Assembly (NCBI GenBank): GCA_934359755.1
Contig: CAKRLV010000010.1
Location: 1 to 64,000 of the forward strand
DNA: 64,000 nucleotides
DNA from: an uncultured Agathobacter sp.
GTDB taxonomy: Bacteria; Bacillota; Clostridia; Lachnospirales; Lachnospiraceae
Direction: 5' to 3'
The notes beneath the pieces are model-generated. The model saw only the letters and a program-made list of their open reading frames with translations. It was not told the DNA's origin and ran no database searches. Made by a program: the position numbers and the translations under genes. Positions 57,424-64,000 of this stretch are shown here, one piece after another; position 1 is the first letter of the stretch, and each line of letters opens with the position of its first letter.

Positions 57424-58062
57424 ATGGCAGAAGATATGAATAAGTCAGCTTCGGATATTGAAATTGAAGCAGAAGAGATAAAGGAAGAAACTAATGTGGA
57501 TGAGAACATCGAAGATACTGCTACAGAAGATAATGAGACAGCAGCAGATGAGACAGTAGAAGAGTCAGACGACGATTCCACAGAAGAATCTGGTCAGAAA
57601 AAAGGTCTTTTTAAGAAAAAAAAGGACAAAAGAGATGAACAGATAGAAGAGTTAAATGACAAAGTTAAAAGACAGATGGCTGAATTTGATAATTTCAGAA
57701 AAAGAACTGACAAAGAAAAAAGCCAGATGTTTGACATGGGAGCAAGAACCGTATTAGAGAAAATATTGCCAGTAGTTGATAATTTTGAAAGAGGTCTTGC
57801 AGCTGTTCCGGAAGATAAGAAAGAAGATGGTTTCGTTGATGGAATGGATAAGATATACAAGCAGCTCATGAAAGAACTTGATGATATTGGAGTAAAGCCG
57901 ATAGAGTGTATTGGAAAAGAGTTTGATCCTGAGTTCCACAATGCAGTTATGCAGGTGGAGAATGATGAATTAGAAGCTGGAACAGTTGCCAGCGAATTAC
58001 AAAAAGGTTATATGTACAAAGATACAGTCTTAAGACATTCAATGGTATCTGTAGTGCAATAA
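57424..58062 (+). CDS. grpE: Nucleotide exchange factor GrpE
   Basis: A 212-residue partner of DnaK that speeds ADP release. A long acidic N-terminal region (about 1-60), disordered in look, leads to a dimeric coiled coil (about 65-115) and the beta-wing domain with the signature KEFDPEFHNAVMQVE and GYMYKDTVLRHSMVSV. The ATG at 57424 fits the AAGGA site; a TTG six bases earlier is less likely. It follows hrcA by 14 bases. Confidence 0.96.
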   Translation: MAEDMNKSASDIEIEAEEIKEETNVDENIEDTATEDNETAADETVEESDDDSTEESGQKKGLFKKKKDKRDEQIEELNDKVKRQMAEFDNFRKRTDKEKSQMFDMGARTVLEKILPVVDNFERGLAAVPEDKKEDGFVDGMDKIYKQLMKELDDIGVKPIECIGKEFDPEFHNAVMQVENDELEAGTVASELQKGYMYKDTVLRHSMVSVVQ

Positions 58063-58114
58063 ATAAATTAGCAAATAATCAATTTTATTCTAAAAATTAT
58101 AGGAGGAAAATAAA

Positions 58115-60013
58115 ATGGGCAAAATTATTGGAATTGACTTAGGAACAACAAACAGTTGTGTTGCAGTTATGGAAGGTGGACAGCCTACAGTTATAGCAAA
58201 TCAGGAAGGTGCAAGAACAACTCCTTCAATCGTAGCATTTACAAAGACAGGTGAGAGACTTGTCGGCGAGCCAGCAAAGCGTCAGGCGGTTACAAATGCG
58301 GAGAAGACTATTTCTTCAATTAAGAGACATATGGGTGAAGATTACAAGGTGTCAATAGATGATAAGCAGTACTCACCACAGCAGATTTCAGCTATGGTAC
58401 TTCAGAAGTTAAAAGCTGATGCAGAAGGATATCTTGGGGAATCTGTTTCAGAGGCTGTAATTACAGTACCAGCTTATTTCAACGATGCACAGCGTCAGGC
58501 AACAAAAGATGCTGGTAAGATTGCAGGACTTGATGTAAAGCGTATTATCAATGAGCCTACAGCAGCAGCCCTTGCTTATGGACTTGACAATGAAAAAGAA
58601 CAGAAAATCATGGTATATGACCTTGGTGGTGGTACATTTGATGTATCTATCATTGAGATTGGTGATGGTGTAATCGAAGTATTATCTACAAATGGTGATA
58701 CACATCTTGGTGGTGATGATTTCGATAACAAGATCACACAGTGGATGATTGATGAATTTAAGAAGGCAGAAGGAATTGATCTTTCTACAGATAAGATGGC
58801 GCTTCAGAGATTAAAAGAAGCAGCAGAGAAGGCTAAGAAAGAGTTGTCTTCAGCTACAACTACAAATATTAATCTTCCATTCATTACTGCTACAGCAGAA
58901 GGACCAAAGCATTTTGATATGAACCTTTCAAGAGCTCAGTTTGATGCTTTGACACGTGACCTTGTAGAAAGAACAGCTATTCCAGTACAGAATGCTATGA
59001 AGGATGCTGGACTTACAAATGCAGATCTTGGTCAGGTACTTTTAGTTGGTGGTTCTACACGTATCCCGGCTGTACAGGAAAAGGTTAAACAGCTTACAGG
59101 AAAAGAGCCAAGCAAGTCTCTTAACCCAGATGAGTGTGTAGCACTTGGTGCTTCTATCCAGGGTGGTAAGCTTGCAGGAGATGCTGGTGCTGGTGAAATC
59201 CTTCTTCTTGATGTTACACCACTTTCACTTTCAATCGAGACAATGGGTGGAGTTGCAACAAGACTTATCGAGAGAAATACAACTATTCCTACAAAGAAGA
59301 GCCAGATTTTCTCTACAGCAGCAGATAACCAGACAGCCGTTGATATCAATGTAGTACAGGGTGAGAGACAGTTCGCTCGTGACAATAAGTCACTTGGACA
59401 GTTCCGTCTTGATGGAATCCCACCAGCACGTCGTGGAGTACCACAGATTGAGGTTACATTCGATATTGATGCAAACGGTATTGTAAATGTATCTGCAAAG
59501 GACCTTGGAACAGGAAAAGAGCAACATATCACAATTACATCTGGTTCAAACATGTCGGATGATGAAATTGATAAGGCAGTTAAAGAGGCTGCTGAGTTCG
59601 AGGCACAGGATAAGAAGAGAAAAGAAGCAATCGATGCAAGAAATGATGCAGAGAGCTTTGTATTCCAGACAGAGGATGCATTAAAGCAGGTTGGAGAGCA
59701 GATTGATGCAGCTGATAAATCAGCAGTAGAAGCTGACATTGCAGCAGTAAAGGCTATTCTTGATGCACATCCAGAGGCAGAATCTCTTACAGATTCTGAT
59801 GTAGCTGATCTTAAGGCAGCACAGGAGAAGCTTACAGAGAGTGCACAGAAAGTATTTGCTAAGATGTATGAGCAGGCTCAGGCAGCTCAACAGGCAGCAG
59901 GTGGCACTGGAGCAGGACCGGATATGAGTGGTTTTACAGGAGCAGGAGCAGATGCAAATGCTAATTCTGGAGCAGATGATGATGTAATTGACGCTGACTT
60001 CAAAGAGGTATAA
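58115..60013 (+). CDS. dnaK: Hsp70 chaperone DnaK
   Basis: A 632-residue ATP-driven chaperone. [17 protein letters not shown] (about 5-21), [13 protein letters not shown] and [14 protein letters not shown] are the Hsp70 signatures; the substrate domain and an alanine- and glycine-rich tail ending [12 protein letters not shown] complete it. The N-terminal gap seen in Gram-positive DnaK relative to E. coli is present. A strong AGGAGG precedes the ATG. A hairpin between dnaK and dnaJ probably lowers dnaJ transcription. Confidence 0.98.
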   Translation: MGKIIGIDLGTTNSCVAVMEGGQPTVIANQEGARTTPSIVAFTKTGERLVGEPAKRQAVTNAEKTISSIKRHMGEDYKVSIDDKQYSPQQISAMVLQKLKADAEGYLGESVSEAVITVPAYFNDAQRQATKDAGKIAGLDVKRIINEPTAAALAYGLDNEKEQKIMVYDLGGGTFDVSIIEIGDGVIEVLSTNGDTHLGGDDFDNKITQWMIDEFKKAEGIDLSTDKMALQRLKEAAEKAKKELSSATTTNINLPFITATAEGPKHFDMNLSRAQFDALTRDLVERTAIPVQNAMKDAGLTNADLGQVLLVGGSTRIPAVQEKVKQLTGKEPSKSLNPDECVALGASIQGGKLAGDAGAGEILLLDVTPLSLSIETMGGVATRLIERNTTIPTKKSQIFSTAADNQTAVDINVVQGERQFARDNKSLGQFRLDGIPPARRGVPQIEVTFDIDANGIVNVSAKDLGTGKEQHITITSGSNMSDDEIDKAVKEAAEFEAQDKKRKEAIDARNDAESFVFQTEDALKQVGEQIDAADKSAVEADIAAVKAILDAHPEAESLTDSDVADLKAAQEKLTESAQKVFAKMYEQAQAAQQAAGGTGAGPDMSGFTGAGADANANSGADDDVIDADFKEV

Positions 60014-60038
60014 GAAAAATAGTAATTATTGTGAATAA

Positions 60039-60080
60039 CCCCACACCACATATATGTGAATATTCGGTGTGGGGTATTCC
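60039..60080 (+). terminator. Attenuating hairpin between dnaK and dnaJ
   Basis: CCCCACACC (60039-60047) pairs with the GGTGTGGGG ending at 60074 around a loop of about 18 bases. Only a weak T-rich stretch follows, so partial read-through into dnaJ is expected. Confidence 0.65.
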
Positions 60081-60102
60081 GGTATAAGTAAAGGAATAGA
60101 TT

Positions 60103-61272
60103 ATGGCTGAAAAAAGAGATTATTACGAAGTCCTTGGAATTTCCAAAGGAGCATCCGAAGATGAAATAAAAAAGGCATTCCGAAAGACTGCCAAGAAATA
60201 TCATCCGGATATGCATCCAGATGACAAGGAATGCGAAGAAAAATTTAAAGAGTGCCAGGAAGCATATGCAGTATTAAGTGATCCTGACAAGAGAAGACAG
60301 TACGATCAGTTTGGTCATGCAGCATTTGAAAATGGTGCAGGAGGAGCTGGTGGTTTTGATTTCTCTGGAATGGATATGGGGGATATCTTTGGGGATATTT
60401 TTGGAGACCTTTTTGGTGGTGGCAGAAGAAGCGCAGCCAACAATGGTCCTATGAAAGGTGCAAATGTAAGACTGAGTCTTAGAATTTCTTTCGAAGAAGC
60501 CGTTTTTGGATGTACAAAAGAAATAGAATTTAATTACAAAGAGTCATGTTCTACATGTGGCGGCAGCGGTGCTAAGCCTGGAACAAACAAAGAGACATGT
60601 TCAAAATGTGGTGGAAAAGGTAAGGTTGTATATACTACACAATCTTTATTTGGAACAATGCAGAATGTACAGACATGTCCAGAATGTCAGGGTACAGGTT
60701 CTGTAATTAAAGAAAAATGTACATCATGCCGTGGTACAGGATATATTAACAAGAAAGTTAAGAAAACCGTTGACATTCCAGCTGGTATAGATAATGGTCA
60801 GTGTGTACGTGTAAGAGATTATGGTGAACCAGGCAGAAATGGTGGACCAAGAGGAGATTTACTTGTAGAAGTAATTGTTTCTAGAAATCCAAATTTTGAA
60901 CGTCAGGATATGAACATTTTCTCAAAGGCATCAATTTCATTTGCTATAGCAGCATTAGGCGGAGATGTCAGAATTAAGACGGTTGATGGAGATATTATTT
61001 ATACTGTTGCACCAGGAACACAGACTGGAACACGTATAAGATTGAAAGGAAAGGGTGTGCCTTCTACAAGGAATAAAGATATAAGAGGAGATCATTATGT
61101 TACTCTTATTGTCTCAACACCGACAGGACTTTCTAAAGAAGCAAAAGAGGCACTTAAGCAGTTTGATGCACTTTCAGGCGGTTCACTTACTAAAGAGGGT
61201 GGTGCTTCCACTGCAACAAGTAAGAAAAAAGGATTTATGGATAAAATCAAAGATACGTTTGAAGATTTATAA
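60103..61272 (+). CDS. dnaJ: Hsp40 co-chaperone DnaJ
   Basis: A 389-residue type I J-protein. The J domain (1-70) has HPD in [11 protein letters not shown] Gly- and Phe-rich linker and four zinc-binding repeats follow: [24 protein letters not shown] and CTSCRGTG. The C-terminal substrate domains are complete. It delivers unfolded clients to DnaK and stimulates its ATPase. An AAAGGA site precedes the ATG, 89 bases after dnaK. Confidence 0.97.
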   Translation: MAEKRDYYEVLGISKGASEDEIKKAFRKTAKKYHPDMHPDDKECEEKFKECQEAYAVLSDPDKRRQYDQFGHAAFENGAGGAGGFDFSGMDMGDIFGDIFGDLFGGGRRSAANNGPMKGANVRLSLRISFEEAVFGCTKEIEFNYKESCSTCGGSGAKPGTNKETCSKCGGKGKVVYTTQSLFGTMQNVQTCPECQGTGSVIKEKCTSCRGTGYINKKVKKTVDIPAGIDNGQCVRVRDYGEPGRNGGPRGDLLVEVIVSRNPNFERQDMNIFSKASISFAIAALGGDVRIKTVDGDIIYTVAPGTQTGTRIRLKGKGVPSTRNKDIRGDHYVTLIVSTPTGLSKEAKEALKQFDALSGGSLTKEGGASTATSKKKGFMDKIKDTFEDL

Positions 61273-61413
61273 TAAAAGCCTTTTCACATAACACATGGAT
61301 ATACCTAATTGAGTAAAAAGTACTATGGAAATGTAATACCAAATATTGTATTATATGAATGTATGTAGGCACTATATTTATGATTTAGGCTTTGGTTATG
61401 GGAGTTTTGTGCG

Positions 61414-61857
61414 ATGACGCTTGAACAGGAACGTAAAGCATTAGATGAACAGAGGCGCAAACTGGAAAGAGATAAGCTGGAATTTACCAGGCGTGTCGAG
61501 ATTGAGGACCGCAGGTTAGAACAACAACAGCGTCTGTTTGATATGAAAGTAAAGATTTTAGAAGAAGAACTTGTTAAGCTTGCTTCTGAGAAGCAGCAGA
61601 TGGAGCGCAAGAAGGAGTTCTATAGCAGGGTGAGTGATTTCGAGAGAGAGCACACTCAGTCGGCGAGAGAATCTGTGCGCAAAAAAGTTGTTCGTGGCGA
61701 TATGTTTTTTACAGGAGTCGGTAATAAACAGTCACTTAAGAAGCGTTATAAGGATCTTATCAAGATATATCATCCAGATAATTTAGATGGAGACAAAGAT
61801 ACTATTCAGGAGATTAATCGTGAGTATGACCATCTAAGCAAGTTTTTTATGATGTGA
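61414..61857 (+). CDS. Coiled-coil protein with C-terminal J domain
   Basis: A 147-residue soluble protein. Residues about 2-75 form a strongly charged heptad coiled coil rich in Glu, Arg, Lys and Gln. After a short linker, residues about 103-147 look like a truncated J domain (SLKKRYKDLIKIYHPDN, then a closing helix), with the HPD tripeptide that activates Hsp70. It lies right after dnaJ and before prmA. A plausible role is a specialised DnaK co-chaperone that dimerises through the coil; the target is unknown. Confidence 0.85.
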   Translation: MTLEQERKALDEQRRKLERDKLEFTRRVEIEDRRLEQQQRLFDMKVKILEEELVKLASEKQQMERKKEFYSRVSDFEREHTQSARESVRKKVVRGDMFFTGVGNKQSLKKRYKDLIKIYHPDNLDGDKDTIQEINREYDHLSKFFMM

Positions 61858-61863
61858 GTGTAT

Positions 61864-61908
61864 AAGGGACCTAAAGCACTGTAGGTTATGGTGCAAGGGT
61901 CCTTTTTT
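61864..61908 (+). terminator. Terminator after the J-domain gene
   Basis: AAGGGACC (61864-61871) pairs with GGGTCCTT (61897-61904) with one mismatch, and an inner GCAC/GTGC stem helps. A run of six T follows. Confidence 0.75.
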
Positions 61909-61934
61909 CAAATATGTAAAGAGGTGATGTACAC

Positions 61935-62897
61935 ATGAAATGGAAAAAATATACAATTGAGACTACGACCGCAGCAGAAGATTATATGAGCAGTATGCTT
62001 ATGGAAATTGGAATCGAGGGAATCGAGATAGAGGACAATATTCCGCTCACAAAAGAAGATCAGGCAGACATGTTTATTGATTTTTTACCTGAGCTGCCAC
62101 CTGATGAAGGAATTAGTCATGTGAGCTTTTATGTTGAGGATGACGGAAGTGACCAGACAAAGATTCTTAAGGATGTAAAGGTTGGACTTGAAAATTTAAG
62201 AAGCATGGTGGATGTCGGAAGTGGAATTATTACTTCATCAGAGACAGAAGATCTTGACTGGATTAATAACTGGAAGAAATTTTTCTCATCATTTACCATA
62301 GATGATATACTTATCAAGCCTACATGGGAAGAATTAAAGGATGCAGATAAAGACAAACTTCTGATAGAGATAGATCCAGGAATATCATTTGGAACAGGTA
62401 AACATGAGACTACACAGCTTTGCATTAGACAGCTTGATAAATATATTAAAGAACTTGGCTCGCCAAAGGTTCTTGATGTTGGATGTGGAAGTGGAATTTT
62501 ATCAATTGTGGCTTTAAAGCTTGGCGCAAGAGAGGTTGTCGGAACAGATCTTGACAAGGACTGCATGATTTCAACAAAAGAGAATATGCAGGTAAATCAT
62601 CTGGATGCTGGACTTGGAACATTTTATGTTGGAAATCTGATTGATGATGAAAAGCTTCAGGAAAAAGTTGGAACCGAGGAATATGAAATTGTTGTTGCAA
62701 ATATACTTGCAGATGTTATAATTCCTATGGCACCAGTAATTCCGGCGCGCCTTAAGAAAGGTGGATACTTTATCACATCGGGTATTATTGATTTCAGGGA
62801 GAATGATGTAAAAGGTGCAATAGAGAAAGCCGGACTTGAAATTGTTGAAATTAATCATCAGGGAGAATGGGTCAATATTACAGCTAGAAAGGCATAG
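61935..62897 (+). CDS. prmA: Ribosomal protein L11 methyltransferase
   Basis: A 320-residue SAM-dependent methyltransferase that modifies L11 at several amino groups. The N-terminal L11-binding domain (about 1-130) ends in the WKKFF segment, followed by PGISFGTGKHETTQLC and the SAM motif VLDVGCGSGILSI, then VVANILADVI. Length is typical. AGAGGTGAT precedes the ATG. The stop is two bases from the rsmE start, and the pair is conserved in Firmicutes after dnaJ. Confidence 0.96.
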   Translation: MKWKKYTIETTTAAEDYMSSMLMEIGIEGIEIEDNIPLTKEDQADMFIDFLPELPPDEGISHVSFYVEDDGSDQTKILKDVKVGLENLRSMVDVGSGIITSSETEDLDWINNWKKFFSSFTIDDILIKPTWEELKDADKDKLLIEIDPGISFGTGKHETTQLCIRQLDKYIKELGSPKVLDVGCGSGILSIVALKLGAREVVGTDLDKDCMISTKENMQVNHLDAGLGTFYVGNLIDDEKLQEKVGTEEYEIVVANILADVIIPMAPVIPARLKKGGYFITSGIIDFRENDVKGAIEKAGLEIVEINHQGEWVNITARKA

Positions 62898-62899
62898 GA

Positions 62900-63640
62900 A
62901 TGTATCAGTTTTTTGTGGCAGATGAACAGGTTTGCAACGATAAGATTTTAATAACAGGTTCGGATGTGAATCATATATCTAATGTTCTTAGAATGAAGCC
63001 TGGAGAAAAAATCCGAGTAAGCGACAAATCAAAAAAAGCGTATTTTTGTCATATAGAGAATATAGCAGCCGACGAAGTGTGTGCTGTGATTGATTCTGTT
63101 GATGAAAATGGCACTGAATTATCAAATGAGATATATTTATTCCAAGGACTGCCTAAGAGCGACAAAATGGAACTTATTATTCAAAAGGCTGTTGAACTTG
63201 GTGCATGCGGGATTATTCCTGTTGCAATGAAAAATTGTGTTGTAAAGCTCGATGACAAAAAGGCGGCAAACAAGGTCAGGCGTTGGCAGACTATTGCAGA
63301 AAGTGCAGCGAAACAATCTAAGCGTACAGTTATTCCGAATGTTGGAATGCCTATAATGTGGCGTGATATTTTTCAAAAGACTAAGGATTTAGATGTGGTT
63401 TTAGTACCTTATGAGAATGAGCGAGGTATGACAGCCACAAGAGAAGTGATTGAGAGCATTTTGCCAGGGCAGAGTGTAGGAATAATAATTGGACCTGAGG
63501 GCGGATTTGATGTAAGCGAAATATCACAGGTCGATGAAACAGACAATATGCATAGAATAAGTCTTGGAAGAAGAATACTTAGAACAGAGACAGCTGGCAT
63601 GGCAGCATTGTCAATGCTGGTATATGAATTAGATGAATAA
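62900..63640 (+). CDS. rsmE: 16S rRNA m3U1498 methyltransferase
   Basis: A 246-residue SPOUT-class methyltransferase that methylates N3 of U1498 in 16S rRNA. The N-terminal PUA-like domain (1-70) with HISNVLRMKPGEKIRV is followed by the knotted SPOUT domain with IIQKAVELGACGIIPV, IGPEGGF and the closing LGRRILRTETAGMAAL. Full length. It is coupled to prmA by a two-base gap. Confidence 0.96.
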   Translation: MYQFFVADEQVCNDKILITGSDVNHISNVLRMKPGEKIRVSDKSKKAYFCHIENIAADEVCAVIDSVDENGTELSNEIYLFQGLPKSDKMELIIQKAVELGACGIIPVAMKNCVVKLDDKKAANKVRRWQTIAESAAKQSKRTVIPNVGMPIMWRDIFQKTKDLDVVLVPYENERGMTATREVIESILPGQSVGIIIGPEGGFDVSEISQVDETDNMHRISLGRRILRTETAGMAALSMLVYELDE

Positions 63641-63652
63641 AGGAGCAAAATT

Positions 63653-64000
63653 ATGGAAGCGTATCTGGACAATTCTGCGACAACAAAGTGTTGTAAATCT
63701 GCAACAGATAAGATGGTAGAATTGCTCACAAGTGAGTATGGAAATCCATCTTCACTTCATATGAAGGGAGTAATAGCTGAAAATGAAGTGACTTTGGCTA
63801 GAAAGAAGATTGCAAAGACATTAAAAGTTCAGGACAAAGAGATTCTTTTTACGTCAGGAGGAACTGAATCTAACAATCTTGCTATTATTGGTTCTGCGAT
63901 GGCGAATCAGCGGGCTGGCAGACATATTATCACAACGGCAATTGAACATGCATCTGTTTTAAATCCTATGGAGTATCTAAAAGAGAATGGATTTGAAATT
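63653..64000 (+). CDS. Cysteine desulfurase, NifS/IscS type (cut by the window end)
   Basis: The first 116 codons of a PLP enzyme that takes sulfur from cysteine for iron-sulfur or thiolated-tRNA synthesis. YLDNSATTKC at the start, EYGNPSSLHMKG, FTSGGTESNNLAI and the PLP-stacking histidine in AIEHASVLNP are all present. AAGGAGC precedes the ATG, 12 bases after rsmE. In Lachnospiraceae this gene often precedes thiI or mnmA, but the continuation is not visible. Confidence 0.94.
   Translation, partial: MEAYLDNSATTKCCKSATDKMVELLTSEYGNPSSLHMKGVIAENEVTLARKKIAKTLKVQDKEILFTSGGTESNNLAIIGSAMANQRAGRHIITTAIEHASVLNPMEYLKENGFEI

Noticed and set aside
59032..59739. Long reverse-strand open frame inside dnaK (235 codons)
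   Set aside because: It lies antisense to a certain gene, with Ser-rich composition typical of such shadows and no start signals.

Overview
The window looks like chromosomal DNA from a low-GC, spore-gene-bearing member of the Clostridia, most likely Lachnospiraceae. The protein families (AddAB, two-module acyl-CoA dehydratase activase, DUF2225, GerMN lipoprotein, Gpr and SpoIIP), the strong GGAGG-type ribosome sites and the gene order all point that way; the genus cannot be fixed from sequence alone. I saw no phage, insertion sequence, CRISPR array, rRNA or tRNA gene.

Layout. 1-870: a terminator of an off-window gene, then about 500 bases without a convincing gene, then a cyclic-di-GMP-I riboswitch with its own terminator. 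874-3844: the riboswitch-controlled pair, a solute-binding lipoprotein overlapping a hybrid histidine kinase. 3947-7648: flippase-like membrane protein, iron alcohol dehydrogenase (reverse strand), LrgA/LrgB-type membrane pair. 7668-18208: a long forward run of addB, addA, maf, a small acidic protein, a PrsA-like foldase lipoprotein, a PAP2 phosphatase and an rsmH paralog; it collides tail to tail with a reverse-strand polysaccharide deacetylase. 19129-23830: htpG (reverse, with a CIRCE operator), a hotdog thioesterase, a BrkB/YihY protein and serine acetyltransferase. 24020-34092: a giant activase (reverse), a rhomboid-like zinc protein, glnS, a DUF2225 protein, then two unrecognised divergent genes, one ending in a cysteine-repeat tail. 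34139-39287: arginine genes argG and, divergently, argC-GNAT-argB-argD around a cluster of ARG-box half-sites.

39367 to the end is the old Firmicutes block comEA-comEC-holA-rpsT-gpr-spoIIP-lepA-hemW-hrcA-grpE-dnaK-dnaJ-prmA-rsmE, known in the same order from Bacillus subtilis. It is interrupted by lineage-specific cargo: a two-component system plus GerMN lipoprotein between comEA and comEC, a nucleoside salvage operon (udp-cdd-deoC-deoB-add) between spoIIP and lepA, and a coiled-coil J-domain protein between dnaJ and prmA. The window ends inside a cysteine desulfurase gene.

How it works together. HrcA (encoded here) should control its own operon and htpG through two CIRCE elements, so folding stress is handled by one local switch. 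An ArgR-type regulator probably controls both arms of the arginine locus. Cyclic-di-GMP probably sets the level of the binding-protein/kinase pair. The most unusual items are that riboswitch-kinase module, the GNAT in the place of argJ, the two-component/GerMN cassette inside the competence operon, the cysteine-repeat protein with a sigma-K-like promoter, and a 29-base palindrome found twice 27 kb apart.
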